From Talaromyces rugulosus (Eukaryota; Ascomycota; Eurotiomycetes; Eurotiales; Trichocomaceae): a stretch of DNA of 64,000 bases. The stretch covers positions 5,394,001-5,458,000 of the forward strand of contig NC_049562.1 in NCBI RefSeq assembly GCF_013368755.1. The letters are read 5' to 3'. Under the pieces are notes generated by a model. It worked only from the letters and a program-made list of their open reading frames with translations, was not told the origin of the DNA and ran no database searches. Positions 20,068 through 31,648 of this stretch are shown here, in pieces. The position numbers were made by a program, and so were the translations under genes. How positions within the stretch are numbered: the first letter of the stretch is position 1; each line of letters begins with the position of its first letter.

Positions 20068-21500
20068 ATGCAGTCTTCTCAGAAGAAAAGAGTATCGCTC
20101 AGTTACCGGAAATGTCTATATTGCAGACATGCCAAGAAAAAGGTCAGTTAATACCGATAGACCCGCCATGCCTACATAGAGCACTTATAGCTACTAATCG
20201 ATCCTATCACCCATGCAGTGCGAACCTATTGACAGAAGATGGCCTGGGGAAAAGTGCCACCGGTGTGACGAGCTATCCCTCCCATGCTCGGGTAATCACC
20301 GGGCAGGAGAAGCCCTTCTTCAGCAATCGACTTTTATCCCTACCCCTCTTACTAGCTCGGCTTCTGGGGACCTTGAAAGAGATTACGTTTCATGGCAAGC
20401 ATTAGCAGTATAATACCATACTAAAGAAAAACAGGGTTTAATTTTTTTTTTACAGGACTGGTTTGGTATACGTGACCAGCCAATATGTTCATCTCTTTCG
20501 CTCAGTTAATGCTTTGGAGAAAAGGCTACCCAAGATCGGTGGGCAGAATACATATCACCATGTCCTCGAGGAACGCATGAAACTCGATTCTGAGCTTTGG
20601 CTTGGGAAATTGAGTCAGTGCGCAATCATTCTACGTCAGCACTTAGTGGGCTGCCCTGGCCTGCTGAGGAATGTTGATTTGTGTATGAATTATCTCTCTT
20701 TTTTACTGCAAAACTCCAATGGAGTTTCAGGAATCGACACCATGGTTTTCACTGCTGCGAAATTTTTGGTAATGCAAGTCGAGCAGTGCGATAGAACAGT
20801 CCCCGGCGACTACGGCTTTGCACTACTTGTACAAGAAATCATTATTCTACAAACACTAAGTCAAGACAACACCTCTAGTCTCCCTTTTCAACTCCGAGAA
20901 TATCTCAAAAATTCCCGCAATTTACGGCAACGTTGCGATGAAACGGATATCCTTCCACCCATCCACAAGCTTCTCTTACTGACACGGAGTGACAAGATCA
21001 TTCAAGCGGCTGGCAATTCTGGGCTTCTGCCACATGTCGTCCACGAGAGGGATCTCCTTGGCCGCCGTTTTCTCGAGCTCATTCTAGATGAAGTTCCTAA
21101 TCCGAATCTTCAGTGCTTGCTCGACTTCTACACGGCACCCAACGAGGAAACAGATATATTTGAGCGAACAAGCTTGCATGTTGCTTGCATGAATGGATAT
21201 GAAAATATCGTTCGATTGTTTCTCAGCACCGGCGTTGACCCGAACGCAAGAGGACTAATGGGTGCACGTCCGCTACATATTGCCATTCTTTGTGGCTATG
21301 AATCACTAGCATTTACGCTCATAAGATGCGGGAAGGTGGATATATCTTGTACCGATGATTTTGGAATGACTTGTTTGCAGTATGCACAATGGGGAAATTT
21401 CGATTCCCTTGTCAGGCTTCTATGTCTTCATCTACGTCTTCAGGCGGACTCCCAGCGCAGGAATTTTTCCTATTATGACTCTTTCGAGTTCTCTGGTTGA
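20068..21500 (+). CDS. Zn2Cys6 transcription factor with ankyrin repeats
   Basis: Exon 1 (20068-20142) ends RKCLYCRHAKKK. After a 76-base intron with a TACTAAT branch point, exon 2 continues CEPIDRRWPGEKCHRCDE and LSLPC, completing Cx2C-x6-C ... Cx2C-x6-C, a binuclear zinc cluster. The C-terminal part (to 21500) has ankyrin-type units, for example RTSLHVACMNGYENIVRLFL and ARPLHIAILCGYESLAFTLI. The join between them is uncertain. The only in-phase path I found is exon 2 20219-20407, a 10-base exon 20456-20465 and exon 4 20506-21500 (422 residues), with a 48-base and an unusually short 40-base intron. The role is inferred to be pathway-specific nuclear regulation of the neighbouring genes. A frame break between the halves is possible. 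Confidence 0.7.
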
Positions 21501-21970
21501 TTTATAAAAGCGAGTCCAAAAGGGAGAAATTTCCCTATAAAGCTTAAGTGCACACATGTTTTCCATTTGCTATTTTTCACGTTTCCTTAGACCAAGTCGA
21601 AGATTGAGATATAGATGCCGTCTTATCAGTTATCATCATTTGTCATTTTTAGTGATACTTTTTCTGTTCGGGGCCAAATATGCGTACTGCTTCTTCCATT
21701 AACTGTTGTTTGGTCGAATTTCGGCGGATCCATTTCTCCTGGACCCAAAACCCACGGCCTTGGGCTAAGTCATCCTGCCAAATTAAATAGTATTCTACTG
21801 TGTAAAGGATGAAGCGCCTCGACTTCAGGTATGTGGTTGTCATGTGATTTCCGGAGCCCTTGTCCTTCCATATCACCGGCTACATCTCGCAATTTTGACG
21901 TTTATCGACGTATAAACCAGTCGAATTCAGTTTCATAACTTAACATTATTTTCCGCGAACTTCCGTCATC
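21501..21970. other. Convergent 3' intergenic region
   Basis: About 470 bases between two converging genes. No gene seen. Confidence 0.5.
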
Positions 21971-22825
21971 TTATACGTCACTTATCAACTTTCCACCCAA
22001 CCTCCTAATTTCCTCACATCGTTCTTCCATGGTCGTAGCATTCTGAATTTTCCAGAACCTATCATCAATTGGAATCGCCGAGCAACCAAGTCCGACACTG
22101 GCCATCGGCACCAAGTCTAGCACCCACGCGTGGGAACCCACTTCTCCGGCACCATAAGGCCATCCAATCATCCGTCGACATGGGCTGAGTGATAAAAGAG
22201 AAGATACGCTCACGTATCTTGTTGTGTTTTCCATTCCACCGTTTTCACGGTCATACCACGGCAGGTATATCGCACCCAGACGCATCATAAGAATACACAG
22301 TGCGTCTTCGTCGGATATAGTGCTCGAACAAGCTCTCTCTAAACAATGTTCATCCTTACTAGCGAAAGTTGAGGACGCATAAGAGCCGTCTTTCTGAAAT
22401 CCGAGGAATTCAAGTTCGACAGGCGATGCCCATTGCAAAACGTACGCTCCGTTCGTCCACGAGGGAAAGCATTGCACGATGTTGTTTCCAACTCTGTCAT
22501 TTGAAAAATAGGGACTGACAGCGTGAGTATATGGGGAATTTTCAGGAAGATACTTTTCCCATTTGCCGTATGATTCACTGACACGTTTTAGAGATCGGCT
22601 AGTGGCACCAGGGCGAGGAACACAAAATTCACGGAATTGAGGTGCGATGTTGAAAAACTCCTCTGTCCTTTTATGCGGCGCTGTCTCGGCAACACATGGG
22701 CTGGGTCTGAAGGGCATTACGGTCTCGGTGCTGTCGTTGGTATCTGTTGATGTATACCCAGACTCTGTGTCAGAAGATTCTGGGTCTGACACAGACCTGT
22801 ACCTGAGAAAAGATTCGCTTGACAT
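21971..22825 (-). CDS. Hypothetical protein, 284 residues
   Basis: I do not recognise this protein. The start is the ATG at 22825 (MSSESFLRYRSVSDPESSDT); open frame exists further upstream but without a convincing ATG context. The first 60 residues are Ser/Thr/Asp-rich and probably disordered. The rest is globular, with many aromatic residues (YFSNDRVGNNIVQCF, SWTNGAYVLQWASPVELEFL, LGAIYLPWYDRENGG). No signal peptide, membrane helix or catalytic motif is clear. It converges on the Zn2Cys6-ankyrin gene. Confidence 0.6.
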   Translation of the reverse strand: MSSESFLRYRSVSDPESSDTESGYTSTDTNDSTETVMPFRPSPCVAETAPHKRTEEFFNIAPQFREFCVPRPGATSRSLKRVSESYGKWEKYLPENSPYTHAVSPYFSNDRVGNNIVQCFPSWTNGAYVLQWASPVELEFLGFQKDGSYASSTFASKDEHCLERACSSTISDEDALCILMMRLGAIYLPWYDRENGGMENTTRYVSVSSLLSLSPCRRMIGWPYGAGEVGSHAWVLDLVPMASVGLGCSAIPIDDRFWKIQNATTMEERCEEIRRLGGKLISDV

Positions 22826-23431
22826 CTTTCTTGTATTCTGATGGTAGGATCTTTTGAAAAGAAAATTCGAACTTTCAAACTCCAAGTAACTCAAGTAGAC
22901 GATAAAAAATAGGAAGAGACGTAAGCACTTAAATAAATACCAGACAATACCAGCTGACCGGTGTCTCAATTCTTGCTATGATGACCTAATTTTAGAGACC
23001 GGTGGAACCATCCCAAATAAGCGTCAATAAAAGTTCCGAATCTTCCTTCTGTTTACATATTCTGCCTTCACAACAAATAGCTTAACAAAAGAAGAAACGC
23101 CCGGCTCGCACCGCTTTGGGTAGATATTCCCCTGTGCGCTGATTGGATGTTTGAAAGGCCTGTGATTTCATACATGGTGTCTTCCCCCAAGAAGGATCAA
23201 AGAACCAGACAATGTTTGATACCAGGACACCCTCTTTATCCTCCTATGACAGGGACCGGAACAAGCTAATAAACAAAGACTTTTTCTCCATATCAATATT
23301 AATGTATTTTTCCTAACCAATGCACAAAGAAAAGCCCGAATGTAAGGTATTACTCATCAAAGGCAACAATAATAAAAGTTTCACCAAATGAAGGTCATTG
23401 TTTCTGATATGGATAGCCATGCTTTCATCCG
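22826..23431. other. Intergenic
   Basis: About 600 bases between the hypothetical gene and the end of the nuclease copy. No gene seen. Confidence 0.5.
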
Positions 23432-24226
23432 TTAAACAGGTCGACCAACGACAGAATTGTTTTTATTGGTCCCAGTAAACAGCTTAAGCATCGTCTGGGT
23501 CAATCGATTTTTTTTCTTGGGTTCAAGCGTCCGTATGGTGGAGCCTAACCATTTCATCCTCTTTCTGTTGTGCTTTTTCTTGCTTACCTTGCTTTGTTTG
23601 GGTTTGGTAGCTGTTCCAGGCAATTTTCCTTTGGCGATGCTTGTGAGTATGTCCGTTCGTCTTATTCGTTCCTCAGTCACCTGTTTCTGGCATCTGGTTG
23701 CCAATAGCAGAAGTGCTCGTAGTGCGAAATGAGCGTCGTTGCCTGCGGAGTGCAAATTCGCGAAGGGGCATTGAAGTTCTTCCAAAAGCTCATGTAACGC
23801 TGCACGAGGAAATATAGAGGTTTGTACGGCGATCTTCTGCGTGTCTAATATTGCCACCACTGAAGCTTCATAGTCAAATCCTAAGGCTTCCAGGCAATCG
23901 ACATCGTTGTCGACAGCGTGCCCGACAAGAATTATTTCTTTTGATCTTGATACTGTACTGTTGAGGTACTTGGTAACTTCTTCATGGCTGATCCTTTTGG
24001 TTTCGCCGAAAAGAAATTTCTTGGCTGCCTTGTCACTGTACCCTGTGTTGCCGGTCACAAAATTGTAGGTCTTTATCAGCATTGTCGCGCCTAATCCTTC
24101 CAAAGATAGGGCCTCTCCAAGATCGAATAATGCAAGGCCAATTTGGCACTCTGTACGACGGTCGAATCCCGATTGAACATTGTCGAGATTTTCGAAATCA
24201 ATTGCCACTAGCAGTGTGTTCTGCAC
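23432..24226 (-). pseudogene. Gfd2/QIP-like RNase-H-fold nuclease, 5'-truncated tandem copy
   Basis: The frame (about 264 codons) begins in the middle of the nuclease fold. The acidic motif AIDFEN is followed by LVGHAVDNDVDCL and HSAGNDAHFALRALLLLA, so all the DEDDh-type active-site residues are present. The C-terminus is Lys/Arg-rich (SKKKHNRKRMKWLG). There is no ATG between the upstream in-frame TGA and the DFEN motif; the first ATG (24082) lies after it. The N-terminal 40 or so residues seen in the neighbouring copy are missing. Relatives are Gfd2/YDR514C-like proteins and the QDE-2-interacting exonuclease QIP, which acts in RNA silencing. The duplication breakpoint lies at the 3' end of the other copy. 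It could be expressed by read-in or an unseen upstream exon. Confidence 0.6.
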
Positions 24227-25110
24227 AGCATGACTCGGAGAAGATCCAAGTCCAAGAACATTTGGAGAAATTCAAGGCCATCTTCAGGTATTAACTTTTT
24301 TATCTTGCGGCGGCTTTCTTTCCTCCGAAGTCGTTGGACTAATTTACTCATTCTCGATCCTATGGACATCGACTTGGTTGGCAGTGAAGACCGCGAAATC
24401 TCCTCAATAAACATTTTCAGCGCAATCCAATTAGGATTTTCGTGGTCGGAAGTACCATTGACCCCAAGAAGCAGAAGTGCTTTGAGGATGAAATTTGCTC
24501 TGTTGCCTGCAACGTGCAGGTTTGCGAAAGGACAACGGAGTGAAACAAGAAGATCTTCGAGAGTGCACGTATTTTCAGTCAGCGTCGATGACTCTGCTGC
24601 TATTTCCCTGGTGTCGAGTAGAGAAACTGTTGCGGTGGGCAAGCTCAAGCCAATTGAGTTCATACAGTCTTAATCTTACTGTTGATCATGGCCAACGAGG
24701 ACGAGTTTTGTTTGATCGTGGGCACCTAGCCTCTTGAGTCGATTCTTCAACCAAGAACATACACGATGACGAGCCACGACAGTCGACTCGCCAAACAGGA
24801 AGCCGTCGTTCTGGGATAATTTCCCAGTAGTCATGTTTACATTTGAAGTTGAGATGCCAGTGTGTTTGGCGGCGTCTATGCGTGTGCAGTCTAACCATCG
24901 AGTATCAAACGCTGCAAACCCCAGCTGTATTTCATTGTCAAAGTCGTTGCGGTTGAAGCATACGGCAACAAGGAGCGTGTCTTTCGTCGTGGCTATTTCT
25001 CCAGCTGGCCGCGGTACGAGCGAAATGAGGTGCTGGAGAAATGAGTAGCTGCTGGGCTCGGTCGGGATCGAGGTCGCTTTTTTCACATTAGATGCTGTCA
25101 GAAACTTCAT
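24208..25110 (-). pseudogene. Gfd2/QIP-like RNase-H-fold nuclease, copy with two nonsense codons
   Basis: From ATG 25110 (MKFLTASNVKKATS) the frame aligns with the adjacent copy across the whole fold. It is broken by two TAA codons near 24680 in the active-site loop: the neighbour's VGHAVDNDVDC corresponds to VGHDQQ, stop, D, stop, DC, with no length change. The catalytic acids are also gone: DFEN is CFNR and GNDAH is GNRAN. The frame ends at 24208, overlapping the start of the other copy by a few bases. A GTAAGA at the first stop could serve as the donor of a 72-base in-frame intron ending CACCAG that would skip both stops; I see no good branch point. I infer an inactive, decaying paralogue. 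Confidence 0.7.
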
Positions 25111-25289
25111 GGCGAGCAATTGTTCATGGGAATGGCTGTCATCGCGGTGAAAGTGAAGCGAAGTTGGCGAGAGTCTCCCCAAGGCTGTGGAGGGAAGGTG
25201 CAGCTCACGCGTCGTCAACCTTGCAAACACCACCGAGGACAGTGGATCCCAGTATATTCACTTTAAATTTCCTTTCGACTCTACGGTTT

Positions 25290-27140
25290 CTATCTCCTGA
25301 CTATCTCAGTGATTCGTTTAAAAATAGACTTCTTCAGGACCTCTTCCTCATCAGCATCGTCCAGCACATCTCGTCTATCCTTGTTCAAGTCTACAGCCGC
25401 CAGATCAACAAACTTGCACTGCTTCCAGAATTTCCAAAATATCCAGAGTCCTACGAACAACACCAGAATAATATAGTTGAAAACAAACGCGACCGGCTGC
25501 CATGGAGTCAACAGAGTCGAGTATCCCTGGATAAACACCAAGAATACATTCAATGCGACGACGAAATAAGTACCCCATGGGTATAGCCATGCCTGGAAAG
25601 GAAGTTCGTTGGCCAGGCGACCCTGCAACTTCCATGCACGTCGAAAGCGCAAATGGGTGATTCCGATGAATGCCCAGGCAATGAATGTTGCAGAACCAGA
25701 TATTGTGACGAGGTAAGTGAAAACTACACCAGCACCGGTCCCTGTGTTAATCAATGCTATCAACCCCAGCGTGTTTGTCACGATGACCGCGTATATTGGC
25801 ACGCCTCTGCTGGTGGTTTTCGCGAATATTTTCGGGGCACGGCCGAGTTGAGCAAGGGAGAGAAGAGTGCGTGAGGCTATATAATTGCACGAATTGATGG
25901 AAGAAAACACGGCCGTGAAGATGAATGTGTTTATCAGGTTAGGAGCAGCCGCCCAGCCGGCGTGTTGAAGAGCAAGGCTATACGGCGATGAGGCACTTTT
26001 ACTCGTTGCTGTCACGAATCCTGGGTCGTCCGAAGGGACTATGATAGAAGCAAAAAAGATGAGCCCAAGGAAAATGAACAATATCCGGAAAAACGTGTTT
26101 CTTATCGCCTGGACCCGAAGTTAGTGCTGGAGTACGGTCGATCGAACGCTCCTTGCCATACCTTTGGAACATGCTTCTTGGGGTTTCGACTTTCTCCGGC
26201 AGTAATCGCAACCATCTCGGTACCACAGTAATAGACTGCTGCCAAGACGAATGACTGTCCAAAGCCATTGATTCCACCTTTTGCAAAAGGCCCAGGCGTT
26301 TTCCAGTATCGGAATCCAATATAGTCTCCTCCAATGGCGCCAGTATTGACAAGAATGGCAATGAGATAGCCAGCAAAAACGCAGATTATCTTCCATGTTG
26401 CTAACCAAAACTCCAGTTCTCCATATACCACAATTCCCATCAGACCAAGAGCCTGGAAAAAAACCCAAGCTATCAAGATCCAACCGTATGAAGGAACTTT
26501 GTCGGTCCAGAAGCCAAGTACAATTGAAAATGTGTTGTATTCACTGGCAATGTTGGTTACCCACTAGGTAAAATTAGCTCCCTGTTTTCTTTCAGTTGCT
26601 GATTGTGGATTAGACAATTCTCTTACTAGGTACCAGTAATTCCACCCAAGCGCAAATGCCAGAGATGGGTCAACAAACCGACCGGCCAATTCCGTGAACG
26701 CTCCAGGTGTGGGATACAAAGTGGCCATTTCGCCCAAAGCCTGCATTACGAAGAAAACATCGATCCCTATGACAGTGAAACAGATAATGGCACCAACCTA
26801 CTCCCGATATGAACAGTGAGTTAGTATTTCAACCATGAGACGAGCAAACATACCGGCCCTGAATTCGACAGCGCATTTCCAGTTCCGTACCAAATGCTTG
26901 CTCTACCATTTGTTTCTGTGTGAGCGAGGCATCTAGGACAGATATTGACATACAGAGAATTGTTATATACCCTACAACTCCGCCCAGGGAGATCATTTGC
27001 AAATGGCGGCCTTTGAGGCCGCGATGAAGTCCGTGGTCGACAACATGGCCATGGCTAGACTCGAGTATTTCCTCTTGTTTCCCACCATTGTCGACCTCAA
27101 GAGTGGGTTCGGTGTCAATTCCAATCGGCTCTGGCTTCAT
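25290..27140 (-). CDS. Amino-acid permease (yeast AAT family)
   Basis: Five exons (27140-26971, 26896-26854, 26797-26627, 26563-26162, 26108-25290) give 534 residues. The cytosolic N-terminus leads to the family signature LKGRHLQMISLGGVVG, then GIWYGTGNALSNSGP, GEMATLYPTPGAFTELAGRF and a set of about twelve helices, ending in a charged tail. The family couples proton and amino-acid uptake at the plasma membrane. It is transcribed away from the flavoprotein gene, sharing a promoter of about 500 bases with it, so the two may be co-regulated. Substrate choice cannot be read. The small second exon (43 bases) is supported by the conserved WYGTG motif. Confidence 0.88.
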
Positions 27141-27646
27141 CTTGTGGCAGGATGCAAGTGTTTTCAGGAATAAAGGATGTTGGCTAAAACAGCAATACTA
27201 CCACTTTTTCCGACATTCTGCGTTTTTCACCTTGTCTTTAATTAACGCCCTTATCAGTGATTCCGTGTGCACAGATGAACTTTCCTGTCACGACTCGCTA
27301 GACGATATCAGACGATTCCCCGCTTTGTGAGATAACGCAATGGCCTAGACAGTCAACCCAGTGTTGATTGGCCGGCTGTTTTCACCAACGTCTTTCGTCT
27401 TCTTGATCGGGCATAGTCTGAGGCAATCTAGCAGACAGCTGAAACGCGTCAAGCACGTTTACACTCTTCTGCTGCATCATTATTTTTTAGCATTACTGTT
27501 TGTGTTTGGCCTTGTCAGGTTATTGTACAACGCGGCGTTTTGTTGCTGTGAACACATCATCCAGGCAGTCAAGCACGGACTCATATCCTACTGATAATAC
27601 TTATTGAGATTTTAGCAGTCTTCGGTATTTCAAATTCAACTTCTTG
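27141..27646. other. Divergent promoter of permease and flavoprotein
   Basis: 506 bases between two outward-facing genes. No gene in it and no element matching the palindromes elsewhere in the window. Confidence 0.5.
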
Positions 27647-29163
27647 ATGGTCATGCTATTCCTCACAGTGAGAATCCCGTGTCTTGCGGCATTGGTCACA
27701 GCCGGAGTTGCGACACCAGCCCAGCCGCCGAAGACTCTCGTGAAGGACGTTGCTATAATTGGTGGCGGGGCCTCTGGTGCGTACGCTGCTGTCCGCCTTC
27801 GAGATGACTATGGCAAGAGCATTGCGCTTGTGGAGATGCAAGGGAGGCTTGTAAGCTGAATGCATAAGCTCCAACGTAAAAACAAAACGCCCACTATTCA
27901 CTAACATGGATGACTTGTTTTGGTCAGGGTGGTATGGTCAACACATATATCGACCCTAAAACAGGCACACCATACGACTTTGGCGTCGAGACTTTCCTAG
28001 ACATCGGCAACGCCTCGGCTTTTTTCGAGCGCTTTGGTGTCGAGCGGGCTGCTGTAACGCAAGCAAATACTACCACCCAGTACATTGACTTCAACTCCGG
28101 CCATCCGGTCAATCTTTCACTCCCCTCTTCAAACGCTCAAATAGCCGCAATGGAGAAATTTCTTGAAGTGGTAAAACCATGGACAAATTACTTGCAACCG
28201 GGATATTGGAACTTTCCGGTACCGGAAGATATTCCAGAAGACTTTCTCATTCCTTACGGTGAATTCATCACTAAGTACGGACTTGAAGATGCCATTCCGA
28301 TTATCTACGAATCTACTGGGCTGGGTCTTGGAAATATGACCCAAGAAACGACCATGTTTGTGCTACAGGCTTTCGGAACATACATGGCAGAAGCCATTGT
28401 GGGTGAGGTTGACTCCTATCATCCTGCCACAGGAGGTAACCAGGCGCTATATAATGCTATTGAACAAGGTCTAGGTGACGATGTGTTGTATAACAGCACT
28501 GTTTTACACAGCTCGCGTACTGATTCCGGTGTACTACTCACAGTCCAAAACCACATCAGCGGGTCAAAGACTGTGATCCATGCCCGGCAGCTCCTCATAG
28601 CTATCGAGCCTACTACCACGAACACCGCCCCGCTCGACCTGGACACCAATGAGAAGAAAGTGCTTTCTACATTTACCTACACGAGAGAATATTCTGGCAT
28701 TGTTAACAATTCGGCTTTCGTTGCTCCAATTTCTTACGCCAACATGGCCGCAGGGGCTGCGCCTGACAACTACCTCATCTTGCCCGACAGCTCCTTTACC
28801 AACACAATTAGCTACATGGGCGGTAATAATCTCTTTCATGTTATTATCGTTGGGAATAATTCACTTGATGAGAGGGGTGCCAAAGCCTTGTTGCAGGAGA
28901 ACTTTGAAACTTTGCTCAAAGCTGGCAGGCTGGGAGAGTCCTACGAGGGTCAGCAAATAAACTGGGTTGATTTTTCAGTGCATGGGCCGATGCATGCCCG
29001 CGTCTCTCCTGAGGATGTTCAGTCAGGCTTCTTCCAGCAGCTATACGCGCTGCAAGGGCAACGATCAACCTGGTGGACCGGGGGTGCCTTTGCATGCAAC
29101 TTCCAAACTACATTGTGGGAGTTTGATGAGACTCTTATTCCCAATATCATCGCCAATCTTTGA
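27647..29163 (+). CDS. FAD-dependent oxidoreductase (CpaO / amine-oxidase-like)
   Basis: Exons 27647-27850 and 27928-29163 give 479 residues. A signal peptide (MVMLFLTVRIPCLAALVTAGVA) precedes the FAD-binding Rossmann motif VAIIGGGASGAYAAVRL and ALVEMQGRLGG, which spans the intron. The conserved YDFGVETF and a C-terminal WWTGGAF element match a fungal flavoprotein group that includes beta-cyclopiazonate dehydrogenase and related amine oxidases. It probably oxidises a small amine or indole-type substrate in the secretory route or outside the cell. ATG 27647 was chosen because it gives a full signal peptide; ATG 27653 is an alternative. It lies head-to-head with the amino-acid permease and upstream of the methyltransferase. 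Confidence 0.82.
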
Positions 29164-30173
29164 CGATGTAAACTGAAATAATTTTTTTTATTTATAGGTA
29201 CCTGCTATTAATTTCGCAGGTCCTTCAACAGATAACAATTCATAGTCCATAAGACTATTGGTGACGTTATCACTCAACTTGGCTTCCTAAAACGTCGAAC
29301 CTAGTTACACAGACAATAAGGCCGTATGTGAAGCGGTAGACCGAGAATAGAGGTTTTATCCTCAACCTACTCGAACCGTGTCACAGCGGACACATCAGTT
29401 GAACCTTCCAGATAGTCAAGTCGACAATGTTGTTGACGCAAGAGGTTCCACGAGGACCACCCGATAGTGTTGCACCATGCAATACATTCGTGGCCCTGCT
29501 CCGCTTTCAGTCAGCTATATCAGGGCACATGGCAATGAAAGTCATTTAGTTTTCCTAAAGCACTCCATGAAAAGGTTGTACGGTATCGGAATGATGGCTC
29601 TAATGTCACCCAAGCATGCTCAGTCAGGATTTGATGTAGCTTTATCTTGTTTCACCTTCAATCTTCGTCTGAGGGTCCAAAAATAGTCCCGGTCAATGAT
29701 AGTATCAGAATTATTAGGAAATCAACGTGCCCCTGGGCCAGCGTGCATATGACATGAGCCATGTGGGAGCCTTGTTCTTGCATTCCCTTGCTGGTAAGCA
29801 TGTCTGGTTTTTTTTTAAAAAAAAATAAAAAAAAAGAAATTCAAATTTCGCCACTTCATAGCTCTAGACAATCCTCCGATTACCCTACAAGGGTAGCTGC
29901 ATGACAGCCACCTCAATTGACACATGCTAGTCGTGATTATGGAGACAAACCTTTCACTGAAGGCGACATTGACTCATACGTGTATCACCTAACTTATTGG
30001 CGACAATGAAGCCAATGTTGACCAATTGCATCAATACGCGAGCTACCACTATATTAAATTTTCCCATTTAAATACATGATTCGTATGCCCATAAAATCTG
30101 TCCGCTTTTACAAATACATTTGACTACGCCCCGACAATTTTGACACGACAAAGAAAGGAGATCAATCGAGCAG
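29164..30173. other. Intergenic, flavoprotein to O-methyltransferase
   Basis: About 1 kb. A mixed T/A homopolymer lies near 29808-29838. Small frames only; no gene called. Confidence 0.5.
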
Positions 30174-31648
30174 ATGGAGACCCCTTTGGACAGGATTGCC
30201 GCCAATGTCGCTCATCATGCGGGGGTCATTTGCGATTACCAAGCCCAATCGCAGCAAAAGATTGGAATTGGCCTCTTCCCAGCCAATACACCAGAGAGCA
30301 TCAATCGGGCTCGTCAGGGCTTGCTCCAAGCCAGCGCTGAACTCCAGCAGATATGCAGCGAGCCCGGTGAGTATCTGGAGCAAACCCAAATTTATGTTAG
30401 TCATGAAATTCCCTCCTGTGTTTTCTCCTTTTTTTTCATTTTCTATGGGTGTGTCTATATAGTACAAGAGACTGATGTGTTCCTTTCCGCGCCAGTACCA
30501 GCGGCTTTCGGCTCTACAATGGTTGATCCACTTCAACGTCCTACAACACGTTCCATTAGACCCGAGCACTTCAATTACCTATACCTATGTGGCCGCAGTA
30601 GCCAATGTTCCTCTGGGACGACTGAGGAACGTGGCGCGCATGGCGATGACTGGTGGCATCTTGACGGAGCCTCGTGCAGAACACATCGCGCACACCCGGA
30701 TATCAGCACATTTTGTTACTCAGCCGGTATTTAATGACTGGGTTCTGTTTATGACGCAGTATTCGGTACCTACAACATTATGCTTCTCGCAAGCCACAGA
30801 GCAATGGGGTGACACGACCGCGACACATCAGACGGCCTACAACTTGGCATTCAAGACAACACTGCCCTTCTTCGCCCATATAGAGCAATCCCAACATTCA
30901 ACTGAGCAGTTTGCCAGGTATATGCGTGCTTATGTCCAAAATCCCGGTTTAGCTATAGAGCATTTGCTTACTGGATTTGATTGGGAGGGCTTGGGGTCAG
31001 CTCACATTGTCGATGTATGACACTTTTTTCCCTTCTTGTCCTCTCCGCTTATCTCTTTTCAACTTTTTAAAAGAATATTAATAGAGTGAGAAATAACAGG
31101 CACTAATGGGATTATAGGTTGGCGGCTCAACCGGCCAGGTCGACATTATGTTAGCTACTCATTTCCCTCGCCTAACATTTACCGTTCAAGACCGCCAAAG
31201 CACAATCGCAGGCGCTGACATCATCCTACAGAGCTTAACGCCATCAGTTGCATCCCGCATAAGTTTCAACGCTCATGACTTCTGGAAACCGCAACGGCCC
31301 GAAATCGCTAGCTCTGCTGACGTCTACCTTCTCCGCAGGTTGCTACATGACTGGCCATCAGCCAAGGCTCGTGTAATTTTGCAGAATTTAGTCGACGCAA
31401 TGAGACCGGGAGGTCGTATTGTGGTTGTGGACATTGTCCTACCGCCGCCAGGGACCGTGTCGCCGCTACAGGAGGCTTCCCTACGCGTCTTCGATCTCGC
31501 TATGGCGCAGACTTTTAATAGCAGCGAGCGCGCTCGCAGCGATTGGATCGAACTCTTTGCCAGTACTACCCCGGCACTACGGTTGAGATGCGAGCTTCAA
31601 CCGTTCGGTAGTCTGCTGACTGTGATGGAGGTTGTTCGGGACGAGTAA
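30174..31648 (+). CDS. SAM-dependent O-methyltransferase (COMT-like)
   Basis: Exons 30174-30395, 30496-31014 and 31118-31648 give 423 residues. An N-terminal dimerisation region includes YQRLSALQWLIHFNVLQHVPL. SAM-binding motif I is VDVGGSTG, assembled across the second intron. The catalytic histidine is in LLRRLLHDWP, followed by MRPGGRIVVVD. This is the usual plan of fungal O-methyltransferases that methylate phenolic or other hydroxyl groups in secondary metabolism. The introns (100 and 103 bases) are longer than most here. The first donor is GTTAGT; a GTGAGT 29 bases upstream gives the wrong phase. It lies between the flavoprotein and the NRPS-like gene on the same strand. Confidence 0.86.

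Noticed and set aside
24155..24175. GGTCGAATCCC, a tRNA B-box-like string
   Set aside because: No A box or cloverleaf around it, and it lies in the nuclease coding region.
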